Source of the DNA: an uncultured Cycloclasticus sp.
Lineage (GTDB): Bacteria > Pseudomonadota > Gammaproteobacteria > Methylococcales > Cycloclasticaceae
Reading direction: 5' to 3'
NCBI GenBank assembly: GCA_913060865.1
Contig: CAJXTU010000001.1
Coordinates: 186,001 to 250,000 of the forward strand
DNA: 64,000 bases
Numbering within the stretch: position 1 is the stretch's first letter; the number at the start of each line of letters is the position of its first letter. The notes below the pieces were generated by a model. The model had not been told where the DNA came from. It saw only the letters and a program-made list of their open reading frames with translations, and searched no databases. The position numbers and the translations under genes were made by a program. This document shows, piece after piece, positions 33,612 to 42,277 of this stretch.

Positions 33612-34370
33612 ATGTCTATTATCGGAATAGATTGCGCGACTCAGCCGAATAAGGTTGGACTTGCCCTTGGGTCAATCTCTAACGGTTTGTTAACAATCGA
33701 TAGAGTCGAGAAGGTTGGTAAAAACGAATCAATAGCCAACTTAGTATCAAGTTGGGTAAAAGGAAAAAGCAATACTAAAACGTTGATAGCGATTGATGCG
33801 CCATTAGGCTGGCCAATAAAGCTAGGAGAAGAATTGATTACTCATGTCGCCGGTTCGTCGCTAAGCACAGCGGCTCACCCAATGTTTCGCCGAAGAACGG
33901 ATTTTTTTATAAAAGAAAAGGCAAATAAACAATCGCTCGATGTTGGTGCGGATAGAATCGCCCGTACAGCGCATGCCGCTTTAACGTTGATAGAAGAGAT
34001 AAAAGAACAGGTCGGTGTTTCTATTCCTTTGGCATGGAATTCTGAATTAGCTCACCCAATAAGTGTTATTGAGGTTTATCCCGCAGTGACATTGAAGTCT
34101 TGTGACCTTCTTCCTGCAGCGAGTTATAAAAAAGAAGATAGTAAAGAAAGAGAGCAGATTTATGATGGCTTGAGTGACTTAATGAGCTTATCAAAAGTAG
34201 AGAAGCGGTCAATAATCGAAGATGATGATATTTTAGATGCGGTGGCATGTGTTTTGGCAGGCTATCATTTTGTTAATGGTGAAAGTGAAGGGCCGACAAC
34301 AAAAGTAGATCGTGCTCTAGCAGAGAAAGAAGGTTGGATTTGGGTAAAAATGCCTGAATTAAATGAGTGA
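33612..34370 (+). CDS. DUF429 family protein
   Basis: IIGIDCATQPNKVGLALG...LIAIDAPLGWP...HPMFRRRTDFFI...VIEVYPAVTL; MSIIGID start likely. Confidence 0.8.
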   Translation: MSIIGIDCATQPNKVGLALGSISNGLLTIDRVEKVGKNESIANLVSSWVKGKSNTKTLIAIDAPLGWPIKLGEELITHVAGSSLSTAAHPMFRRRTDFFIKEKANKQSLDVGADRIARTAHAALTLIEEIKEQVGVSIPLAWNSELAHPISVIEVYPAVTLKSCDLLPAASYKKEDSKEREQIYDGLSDLMSLSKVEKRSIIEDDDILDAVACVLAGYHFVNGESEGPTTKVDRALAEKEGWIWVKMPELNE

Positions 34371-34476
34371 TATTAAAATTCTTATTTTCAGAAGAAATCA
34401 TAAAATAATAGGGTTACCCTAGTCGAAGGAGATTTAACGCCAAAAAAAACCGTAACGATTAAATTGGAGCGCATAA

Positions 34477-34839
34477 ATGCCAATAGAAAAATCGACTGAG
34501 AAACTAGATCAAATTATTAGCAAAGTTCGTAAAGATCGTGAGCAAAGTGATAAGGGTTACCGTGCGAAAGCATTAAAAATGTACCCTTGGATTTGTGGAC
34601 GTTGCACAAGAGAGTTTTCATCGGAGAATTTACAAGAGCTGACGGTCCATCATCGAGATCATAATCATGATAACAATCCTGAAGACGGGAGTAATTGGGA
34701 ATTGTTATGCGTTTACTGTCATGACAATGAGCACTCAAGACTGCTTGATCATGAATATGGCTCACTAGCGGAAGGTAAAAATAAAGAAGAATTAATGCAG
34801 AGTCCATTCTCAGGGCTTTCCGCATTATTAAAAAAATAA
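34477..34839 (+). CDS. HNH nuclease, YajD-like
   Basis: CGRCTREFSSENLQELTVHHRDHNHDNNPEDGSNWELLCVYCHDNEHSR. Confidence 0.9.
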   Translation: MPIEKSTEKLDQIISKVRKDREQSDKGYRAKALKMYPWICGRCTREFSSENLQELTVHHRDHNHDNNPEDGSNWELLCVYCHDNEHSRLLDHEYGSLAEGKNKEELMQSPFSGLSALLKK

Positions 34840-34902
34840 ACTGCCTCTAAGCCGTTATTACTTTATGCTGATGGGGAATTAATAATAAAAATAGGAGAAA
34901 GT

Positions 34903-35334
34903 ATGTCTGAGGTTAATAAAAAAATTGTTAGGGAATTTTTCGCAGCGATGGATAGTAAGCGATTTGATGATATGAGAGCTTTGTTGCATGAAGACCACCT
35001 GTTTCATTTGCCTATGGCTAAGGAGCCGTTGGATAAAGATGCGCATATGATCATGAATATGAAGTTGCAAGAATCACTGACGGATTTTGATCGACACTTT
35101 TATGATCAGATCTCTGAGGGGGATAAGGTCGTTAGCCGAATGAAGCTGCGCATGAAGCATGTTGGTGAATTCAATGGTGTTCCACCGACGAATGAATATG
35201 TTGATCTAGATGCTATTCATATTATGCGTATTCAAGATGGCTTGAATGTTGAAGAATGGGATGCCGTGGATTTTGTTCCATTTCTAAAAGCACTTGATTT
35301 TATTCCAAAAGATTCGAAAGGCCCTTGGGATTAA
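34903..35334 (+). CDS. SnoaL/NTF2-like ester cyclase-type protein
   Basis: NKKIVREFFAAMDSKRFDDMRALLHEDHLFH...EEWDAVDFVPFLKALDFIP. Confidence 0.75.
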   Translation: MSEVNKKIVREFFAAMDSKRFDDMRALLHEDHLFHLPMAKEPLDKDAHMIMNMKLQESLTDFDRHFYDQISEGDKVVSRMKLRMKHVGEFNGVPPTNEYVDLDAIHIMRIQDGLNVEEWDAVDFVPFLKALDFIPKDSKGPWD

Positions 35335-35512
35335 ATAATGAAGGCTTAGAGCACCTTAATCAAAGTGTATAAATTATTTTTTGTGAGTAATTTATATTTA
35401 AGGGCTCTTTCTGATTTCAACGCATGATGGGTAGGCACTAGTAGATTTTGCATAACAGCAATATTATTTCAAATAAAATTTAATAAAGAGGTTTATCACA
35501 AACAATAAACTG

Positions 35513-35539
35513 GCAAACCATAGACTCTCTATGGTTTGC
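35513..35539. repeat. Perfect inverted repeat (11-bp stem, 5-nt loop)
   Basis: gcaaaccatag actct ctatggtttgc, read directly. Confidence 0.85.
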
Positions 35540-35595
35540 TTTAAGGTCAATGTCGCAAAGTGGCTTTTTTTACAGCTGGGTGTCATGGCCTTTAA

Positions 35596-35721
35596 ATGAA
35601 TACGGCTCAAAAAAACACCTATAAACCAGAGCGTCCCAAGAATGATTGTTGTGGATGTTGCGGGTGTGTTTGAAATGCTTGCTTTAATTAGTTGGACCTG
35701 CGTGAAGAGCGGCAAGAAAGG
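35596..35721 (+). pseudogene. Decayed oxidoreductase-like (Oxidored-like N-terminal domain) gene relic
   Basis: One frame reads MNTAQKNTYKPERPKNDCCGCCGCV*NACFN*LDLREERQER, colinear with the intact ORF at 38101 (KILKPIKPENDDCCGGGGCCPCVWDTYYNQLDLWEGQKVKEK); TGA at 35671 and TAG at 35689. Confidence 0.82.
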
Positions 35722-35725
35722 AATG

Positions 35726-35846
35726 GTGGGCGAGGTGAAACGGGGTTTAGTAGACGCGATGGTGTAGGTGGCAAACACGGGGGCAGGTCGGTCCAGAAGA
35801 TCAAATCCCCAGCATGGGGTGCCCTATAAAATGGAAGAACAGCTAA
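35726..35846 (+). pseudogene. Decayed 3' end of a redoxin gene
   Basis: VGEVKRGLVDAMV*VANTGAG, then after a frameshift PEDQIPSMGCPIKWKNS*; colinear with EGDVKRDLVEAMLLVAKTGKGPIQQIPSMGCSIKWL of the intact ORF 33028-33579. Confidence 0.85.
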
Positions 35847-35984
35847 ATGCTGAAACGTAGGATGGTGAATTATTTCTTAAAGTTAGAATCTAAAATGGGC
35901 TTGAGCAGTATTACTATTGAAGTCTTCAAAAGACTTAGAGCGGAGGCCTAATTTAGGCGGACGTCCATAGCACGAAATAAAGAA

Positions 35985-36443
35985 CTACTGTCTCAGTTTT
36001 TTTCGAAAAGCTCGTCGCTCTTCGGGTGTTTTAGATTGCCATTGTTGTCTTAGTTTTTGTCGCTTTTCTTCAGGTAGGTCATCAAACCATTGTTTGCGTT
36101 TACGCAAACGTTGTTGTTGTTCGGGCGTAAGTTGTTTAAAACGCTGTAGGCGCTGTTTTAGTGTTTGGCGCTGCTCAGGCGACATTTTTTTGAATCTTTC
36201 TAATTTATGTTTTGCGCTTTTACGTTGCTCCGGGGTCATGGTTAGCCAACGGTTGGCACCTTTTTGGAACCGGCGTCGTTGTTCGGGTTTTAAGGTGTCC
36301 CACTTGGGCTGCATTCTTTTTAGTACGCGTTGTTGTTGTTTGCTTAATTCGGTCCACGCGAGACCGTTTTCCGCTTGGGCGCTGAACGTCAGCATTAAAC
36401 CGAATAAGATGAGTATTAAGCGGCTATTGAACGTTTTTTTCAT
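35985..36443 (-). CDS. DUF3106-type secreted repeat protein (LTPEQ-rich)
   Basis: Signal peptide and repeated (L/M)(T/S)PEQR(Q/R)xxxxRxxRFKQ units. Confidence 0.85.
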   Translation of the reverse strand: MKKTFNSRLILILFGLMLTFSAQAENGLAWTELSKQQQRVLKRMQPKWDTLKPEQRRRFQKGANRWLTMTPEQRKSAKHKLERFKKMSPEQRQTLKQRLQRFKQLTPEQQQRLRKRKQWFDDLPEEKRQKLRQQWQSKTPEERRAFRKKLRQ

Positions 36444-36630
36444 GTTGTACCTCGGTCTCTGTCGGTAATTCTTTTATGTTTGCTAAATCTTCTGGGTCTA
36501 TCCATTTGCCTTGCTCAGTTTCCCAGTCGGCTAAAAATTCGAGCAAGTCTTCATCGGGTAATTCATTGTCGGCTAGCGCGTAACCGGTAGCAAAAACGAG
36601 AATCAATAGGGCTAAATATGCTCTAGCCAT
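36424..36630 (-). CDS. Small exported acidic protein of an ECF-sigma operon
   Basis: Signal peptide MARAYLALLILVFATGYALA, overlaps both neighbours. Confidence 0.65.
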   Translation of the reverse strand: MARAYLALLILVFATGYALADNELPDEDLLEFLADWETEQGKWIDPEDLANIKELPTETEVQHEKNVQ

Positions 36631-36964
36631 GGGTTTTGTCCAGCCATTGGTAAAATTCTAGATCGTCGAATAATTCAAGTTCTTCTACGTCTGTGCCAGC
36701 AAACAGTTGTAGTTGTTCGAGACTGGCAAAGGGCGTTGGGTTTTGCACGTTGATGGGCGTAACAATAACGACGAGAAGCGCTAATGCACCCACACCGGCG
36801 ACACCCATACCCCACGGTAAAGCAACTGGTTTTTTGTTTGTCTTTACATCAAAGGCGTGTTGTCGCGCGTTATTTAATTTGGCGAGTGTGGTGGCGTCTA
36901 AATTATCTAGGCTGTCGTCTAGTTGTTGTTTAACGCGTTGTTGGAACGTATCTTTTATGGCCAT
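36623..36964 (-). CDS. Single-TM protein, DUF3619-like, putative anti-sigma factor
   Basis: FQQRVKQQLDDSLDNLDATTLAKLNNARQHAFD then TM helix; directly downstream of and overlapping the sigma factor. Confidence 0.7.
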   Translation of the reverse strand: MAIKDTFQQRVKQQLDDSLDNLDATTLAKLNNARQHAFDVKTNKKPVALPWGMGVAGVGALALLVVIVTPINVQNPTPFASLEQLQLFAGTDVEELELFDDLEFYQWLDKTHG

Positions 36965-37482
36965 GTGTCACCTAATTGTAAGCGCAACTCGGTGAGTGCG
37001 CGATGGTAATGTGTTTTGACGCTACCACTAGAACAGCCCATGGCCTCAGCGGTTTGGTTTGTATCCATGCCTTGCCAGCAACGTAATAAAAAGGCCTGCC
37101 GTTGCCTCATCGGCAGTGTTTGTAGCGCTGTTTGTAAAGTGTTGAGCGCTTGTTTAGTTTGTGTCGATTGATCCGGCGCAAGGGTGACAGAATCTTTAAC
37201 GGACTGCATCGGCTGGGCGTCATCATCGCTTGAGTCTAACCAACCAAATAGCCGGTTATTTAACGTTTGTTTGCGGTGCCAATCGGTTATCTGCCGTTGC
37301 AGGATACGGTGGAATAAAGGTCCCCACTCATCTGCTGGGCGAGCTTGGTATTTTTGGACGAGTTTCATCATAGCGTCTTGGACGATGTCCATGGCATCAT
37401 CCGAATGTCCTGTGGCTAATTGGGCCATTCTAAAGGCATACCGTTCACGTTCAGCGAGAAATTGATTCAGTGCGTCACTCAT
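36955..37482 (-). CDS. ECF-type RNA polymerase sigma factor
   Basis: AMDIVQDAMMKLVQKY region 2, MRQRQAFLLRCWQGMDTNQTAEAMGCSSGSVKTHYHRAL region 4. Confidence 0.93.
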   Translation of the reverse strand: MSDALNQFLAERERYAFRMAQLATGHSDDAMDIVQDAMMKLVQKYQARPADEWGPLFHRILQRQITDWHRKQTLNNRLFGWLDSSDDDAQPMQSVKDSVTLAPDQSTQTKQALNTLQTALQTLPMRQRQAFLLRCWQGMDTNQTAEAMGCSSGSVKTHYHRALTELRLQLGDTWP

Positions 37483-37579
37483 GGATGGGGTTCGTTTCCT
37501 GGTAGATGCCCACTAGCGAAGGGTTAGTGGACATCATAGTATTAAGCACAGGTGTTGAACACCTCCAATGGGACAAGCC

Positions 37580-37978
37580 TTATCGGCGAGCGTGAAATTT
37601 ACCGTTAATTTTTGCGCCTTTGCGATCTAGACGACGATCAATGTTTGCGCCCTTACGGTCTAAACGTTGATTTACTCGATCGCCTTTTCTGTCTAGGTGC
37701 GCGTTCACTCTGTCACCTTTTCTTTCTAGGCGGTTGGCGAGTTTGTCCCGTCCGTTGTCGCTGGCGATATCAGCGCGGTTATCAAATCGGTTTTCTATAC
37801 GATCCCCTTTGTTATCTAGGTGCTGATCAATGCGGTCACCTCTGTTATCTAAGCGTTGCTCTATTCGATCGCCTTTATTGTCTAAGTGAGTTTCAATTTT
37901 ATCGCCGACGTCAGCCGTTGCTATTGAAAGGCTGAAAGCAGAAAACAGGCCGGTGGTGAGTATCAGTTGTGATTTCAT
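37580..37978 (-). CDS. Exported 11-residue repeat protein (RLDxKGDRI repeats)
   Basis: MKSQLILTTGLFSAFSLSIATA signal peptide followed by tandem RIEQRLDNRGD-type units; start at 37978. Confidence 0.8.
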   Translation of the reverse strand: MKSQLILTTGLFSAFSLSIATADVGDKIETHLDNKGDRIEQRLDNRGDRIDQHLDNKGDRIENRFDNRADIASDNGRDKLANRLERKGDRVNAHLDRKGDRVNQRLDRKGANIDRRLDRKGAKINGKFHARR

Positions 37979-38100
37979 CTTTTTCTCCAAAATTAAAGTC
38001 ATATGTAGGTGTCTACAGTTAATACAACGCGTGAGATTGAAATCGGTTGACAAGAAGTGACACTTTTTTTGATGTAACACTTGCCTGTTTCATATAATGA

Positions 38101-38307
38101 ATGCGAATGAACGAGATTAAAAAGAAAATTTTAAAGCCTATAAAGCCAGAGAATGACGACTGTTGTGGCGGGGGTGGTTGTTGTCCGTGTGTTTGGGATA
38201 CGTACTATAATCAGTTGGACCTTTGGGAAGGGCAGAAAGTGAAAGAAAAGGAACTGCTTGATAAGGCAACCGGTGACGTGAAAGACGCCATTGAAAAGTT
38301 GCAATAG
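38101..38307 (+). CDS. Small Cys-rich oxidoreductase-like domain protein
   Basis: ENDDCCGGGGCCPCVWDTYYNQLDLWE signature of the oxidoreductase-like N-terminal family. Confidence 0.82.
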   Translation: MRMNEIKKKILKPIKPENDDCCGGGGCCPCVWDTYYNQLDLWEGQKVKEKELLDKATGDVKDAIEKLQ

Positions 38308-38325
38308 ACTTCAGTTAATTAAAGG

Positions 38326-38805
38326 TTAGGTTCGTGGTGCGTAGGCCAAATTTTGGTGCCAAAAATCAACGACATACTCAATTCTTGCTCGTAAATCAGC
38401 GCGGTAATGCGGTAACTCGCTAAGGTGAACCCAGCGACATTCAATGATGCCTTCCTCGACTTGAGGTAAGATTTTGTCATCTACACCGCTGTAGTGCATA
38501 AGGTACCAATGGGTTTTTTTTAAGTATTTAGTGTTTTGGTGCCGAGTGGTGTGCCATGTTGAAACGAGTTTGCCTTTAATGCGGAGCTTATTAAGCTCTA
38601 TACCCGTTTCTTCATGAACTTCACGTAAGGCGGCAATTTCTTTTGATTGGCCTTCTTCGATTCTACCTTTGGGCATATCCCACTTGCCACGTTTAAATAT
38701 TAATAGAATATGGTGGTTTTGGTTGCAAACCAATCCCCCAGCAGATTCAATAATAGGTAAGTTTATGGTGTTGCTTAATGTGATTTTTGTGTCATTCATG
38801 TTCAA
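38326..38805 (-). CDS. NUDIX hydrolase
   Basis: MPKGRIEEGQSKEIAALREVHEETGIE Nudix box. Confidence 0.93.
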   Translation of the reverse strand: MNMNDTKITLSNTINLPIIESAGGLVCNQNHHILLIFKRGKWDMPKGRIEEGQSKEIAALREVHEETGIELNKLRIKGKLVSTWHTTRHQNTKYLKKTHWYLMHYSGVDDKILPQVEEGIIECRWVHLSELPHYRADLRARIEYVVDFWHQNLAYAPRT

Positions 38806-39258
38806 AAGGGAATGTCTAGCGAGGAAAATTTTTCCTGTTCATTTTTCCTATTCTTAGAGCTCTTTTATAACAGTAAGTTGTTGTAAAGTTAAGTCCTTAA
38901 GCTTAACGCCGCTAACTTGGTGCTGTACATGTTGCCAATGCTTTCGTTTGTTAATGGAGTGACTTTTTTATTGCAAGGTAAAACTCTAAATATAGAGTAG
39001 ACATATTTTGTAAAAATGAAATGATGTAGCGAAGATTGTATACATGATGGCGTGTTTGATCATTTTAATAAAAGGTTGTTACAGTTTTGTTACCCTTACA
39101 CGAGTGTGTTTTAAGGTCTAGGTTTTTTAAAAAACGTCCTTGATTGAAAAGTGACTTAGTCCGTGGTTTCTCTTATTGCTGGTTCAGTGTAAAATTAGCG
39201 GTTTTATTAATCCGCGTTTTTAACACGGGTTATTGCACCCACTAACTAAAAATCAATC

Positions 39259-41262
39259 ATGAGCCAATCACCTTCTCGTAAAATGCTAGCTAACGCCATT
39301 CGTGTCCTTAGTATGGATGCCGTTCAACAAGCGAATTCAGGCCACCCCGGTGCACCAATGGGTATGGCAGACATTGCAGAAGTGCTGTGGAATGATTTTT
39401 TATCGCACAACCCAGCCAATCCGCATTGGGTTAACCGCGATCGGTTTGTGTTATCGAATGGGCATGGCTCGATGTTGCTGTATTCGTTGTTACACTTGTC
39501 AGGTTATGATTTAGACATAGATGAAATTCGTAATTTCCGCCAGTTGCACTCTAAAACGCCGGGGCACCCCGAGTACGGTTATGCGCCAGGTGTAGAAACA
39601 ACGACAGGTCCTTTGGGTCAAGGCATTAGTAATGCGGTGGGTATGGCATTGGCCGAAAAAGTGTTAGCGGCACAATTTAATCAGCCAAACTTCCCTGTGA
39701 TTGACCATTACACCTATGCCTTTTTGGGTGATGGTTGCCTAATGGAAGGCATCTCGCACGAGGCGTGTTCTTACGCGGGTACGCTTGGCTTGGGGAAACT
39801 CATTGCGTTTTGGGATGACAATGGCATCTCGATTGATGGCAACGTGGAGGGCTGGTTTACCGATGATACTCCTGCGCGTTTTGAAGCCTATGGCTGGCAC
39901 GTAGTTCGTGGTGTTGACGGACATGATTCAGGTGATATTAAACAGGCGATACAGCAAGCGCAAAAAGAAACGAATAAACCGACGTTAATTTGCTGCAAAA
40001 CGGTAATCGGTTCTGGTGCGCCGAATAAAGAAGGTACGCACCATGTGCATGGCGCTCCGATAGGTGCAGAGGAAATCGAAGCTACCAGAAAAGCCTTGGG
40101 CTGGACGGCACCAGCATTTGAAATTCCAGCTGAAATAAAGAATGCGTGGGATGCAAATGATAGTGGTGAGCAAGCTGAGTCTAAATGGGAAGAGTTGCTA
40201 GAAACGTACGTGGCTGAATACCCTGAATTAGCGGATGAGTTATTAAGGCGTTTATCCGGTGAGCTGAGTGCTGATTGGGAAGAAAAATCATCGGCGTTTA
40301 TTGAAGCGGCTCAAGAGGCAGGCGAAACGATTGCGTCACGTAAAGCCTCATTAAATACATTGAATGGCTTTGGTCCATTGTTGCCCGAATTTCTGGGCGG
40401 TTCAGCCGATTTAACGGGGTCAAATTTAACTGAGTGGACGGGCTGTACTGATGTTGATGGCACGAATGCTAACGGTAACTACTTACATTATGGCGTACGT
40501 GAGTTCGGCATGAGCGCGATTCAAAATGGTATTGCGTTACACGGCGGTTTTATCCCCTATGGCGCGACCTTCTTGACGTTCTCTGATTACGCACGTAACG
40601 CGGTGCGTATGGCGGCGTTAATGAAACTAAAGAATATTTTTGTTTATACGCACGATTCTATTGGTTTGGGTGAAGATGGCCCAACACACCAATCAGTTGA
40701 ACACGTGTCGAGTTTGCGTTTAATTCCTAATTTAAATGTTTGGCGTCCATGTGACGCAGTGGAATCAGCAGTGGCATGGAAATGTGCGGTAGAGAGTGAA
40801 AGCACTCCATCGGCGTTGATTTTTACGCGTCAAAATGTGCAGCACCAAGAACGTTCTGCTGAGCAATTGGCGGCGATTGCTAAAGGGGGTTATACCCTTA
40901 AAGATTGCGAGGGCGAGCCTCAAGTTATATTGATTGGCACCGGTTCGGAAGTGGAGCTAGCGACAACTGCGGCCGAAACGCTCGCAGCGGATGGTATTAA
41001 AGTGCGCGTTGTCTCTATGCCTTGTACAGATATTTTTGATGTACAAGATGCAGCGTACAAAGAATCTGTGTTGCCTTCATCAGTAGTGGCAAGGGTAGCG
41101 ATTGAAGCTGGCTCAACGAGTCTTTGGTATAAGTACGTTGGTTTGCAAGGCGCGGTGATTGGTCTAGATCGCTTTGGTGAGTCAGCACCTGCAAAAGAGC
41201 TGTTTGAGTACTTTGGTATTACAGCGGAAAAATTGGTAGCGGCTGCAAAAGATATTTTATAA
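39259..41262 (+). CDS. tkt: Transketolase
   Basis: [62 protein letters not shown]. Confidence 0.98.
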   Translation: MSQSPSRKMLANAIRVLSMDAVQQANSGHPGAPMGMADIAEVLWNDFLSHNPANPHWVNRDRFVLSNGHGSMLLYSLLHLSGYDLDIDEIRNFRQLHSKTPGHPEYGYAPGVETTTGPLGQGISNAVGMALAEKVLAAQFNQPNFPVIDHYTYAFLGDGCLMEGISHEACSYAGTLGLGKLIAFWDDNGISIDGNVEGWFTDDTPARFEAYGWHVVRGVDGHDSGDIKQAIQQAQKETNKPTLICCKTVIGSGAPNKEGTHHVHGAPIGAEEIEATRKALGWTAPAFEIPAEIKNAWDANDSGEQAESKWEELLETYVAEYPELADELLRRLSGELSADWEEKSSAFIEAAQEAGETIASRKASLNTLNGFGPLLPEFLGGSADLTGSNLTEWTGCTDVDGTNANGNYLHYGVREFGMSAIQNGIALHGGFIPYGATFLTFSDYARNAVRMAALMKLKNIFVYTHDSIGLGEDGPTHQSVEHVSSLRLIPNLNVWRPCDAVESAVAWKCAVESESTPSALIFTRQNVQHQERSAEQLAAIAKGGYTLKDCEGEPQVILIGTGSEVELATTAAETLAADGIKVRVVSMPCTDIFDVQDAAYKESVLPSSVVARVAIEAGSTSLWYKYVGLQGAVIGLDRFGESAPAKELFEYFGITAEKLVAAAKDIL

Positions 41263-41273
41263 GTTTCAAGGAA

Positions 41274-42254
41274 ATGAGCATAAGAGTCGCCATTAATGGA
41301 TTTGGTCGTATTGGGCGCAGTGTTCTCAGGGCGTTGTACGCATCGGCCCGAAATGAGCAAATTATATTGGTGGCCATTAATGACGTAGAGCCGATAGATT
41401 GCTCACTTGAGTTGTTGAACAATGATGCTATCGATGGCGTGTTTGTACCAGAGGCTAAAGCGAAAGGTGATTCACTAGTGGTTGGTGGTGAAGAGATTCG
41501 CTATTTCTCACAAGTTAATCCTGTAAAGCTACCTTGGAAAGAGCTCGGTATTGATGTCGTGCTTGAATGTACAGGGGTGTTTACACAGGCAGAGCAATCC
41601 CATATGCACTGTCTCGCGGGTGCCAAAAAGGTACTCATCTCCGCATTGTCTGATGATAACGTTGATGCCACCATTGTTTACGGTGTTAACCATGAGGCTT
41701 TGCAGCCGGAATTTAAGGTTGTGTCGAATGGGTCTTGTACGATCAATTGTTTGGCGCCGATGCTCAAAGTGTTGCATGACGAATTGGGTATTGATAGCGG
41801 GTTGAGCACAACTTTACATGCCTATAATAAAGAGCAGGCGCAAGCTAAAGGGGTGGGTGCACCATTAATTCCAACTCAAACGCATTCGCCAAGCGCTATC
41901 GGACTGATTTTGCCTGAGTTGGACGGCAAAGTTGATGGCCTATCTATCCGTGTTCCCACCATGAATGTGGCGTTGGTGGATGTGACCTTTACCAGTCAAA
42001 AAGAAACCTCAGTGACTGAGGTGAACGCCTTGATGCAAAAAGCAGCATTATCAAGTGCCAAGGGTGTACTAAAATGCAATATAGAGCCCTCTGTATCATC
42101 GAACTTTATTCATGATTCTGCGTCATGTATTTTTGATTCGACACAAACAATGGTTAAGCAAAGGCAGCTTGTTAAAGTAGTCGCTTGGTTTGATAACGAG
42201 TGGGGGTTTTCTAACCGTATGCTAGATACGGCAGAAGCAATGATGCGCTGTTAA
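41274..42254 (+). CDS. Glyceraldehyde-3-phosphate / erythrose-4-phosphate dehydrogenase family protein
   Basis: [31 protein letters not shown] active site, [14 protein letters not shown]; between tkt and pgk. Confidence 0.9.
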   Translation: MSIRVAINGFGRIGRSVLRALYASARNEQIILVAINDVEPIDCSLELLNNDAIDGVFVPEAKAKGDSLVVGGEEIRYFSQVNPVKLPWKELGIDVVLECTGVFTQAEQSHMHCLAGAKKVLISALSDDNVDATIVYGVNHEALQPEFKVVSNGSCTINCLAPMLKVLHDELGIDSGLSTTLHAYNKEQAQAKGVGAPLIPTQTHSPSAIGLILPELDGKVDGLSIRVPTMNVALVDVTFTSQKETSVTEVNALMQKAALSSAKGVLKCNIEPSVSSNFIHDSASCIFDSTQTMVKQRQLVKVVAWFDNEWGFSNRMLDTAEAMMRC

Positions 42255-42277
42255 GCGATAATAAAGTAGGGATTAAA

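Noticed and set aside
35464-35778. 104-aa minus-strand ORF
   Set aside because: It is antisense to two recognisable decayed genes on the + strand; its composition is explained by that overlap.
36094-36468. 124-aa + ORF rich in RRCCCSG
   Set aside because: Antisense of the DUF3106-type repeat gene.
37612-37935. 107-aa + ORF with Cys/Leu-rich repeats
   Set aside because: Reverse complement of the 33-bp repeats coding for the exported RLDxKGDRI protein.
37580-37978. Regular 33-bp repeats considered as a CRISPR-like or DNA repeat array
   Set aside because: Repeats are in frame, vary at synonymous and conservative positions and have no spacers; they are coding repeats.
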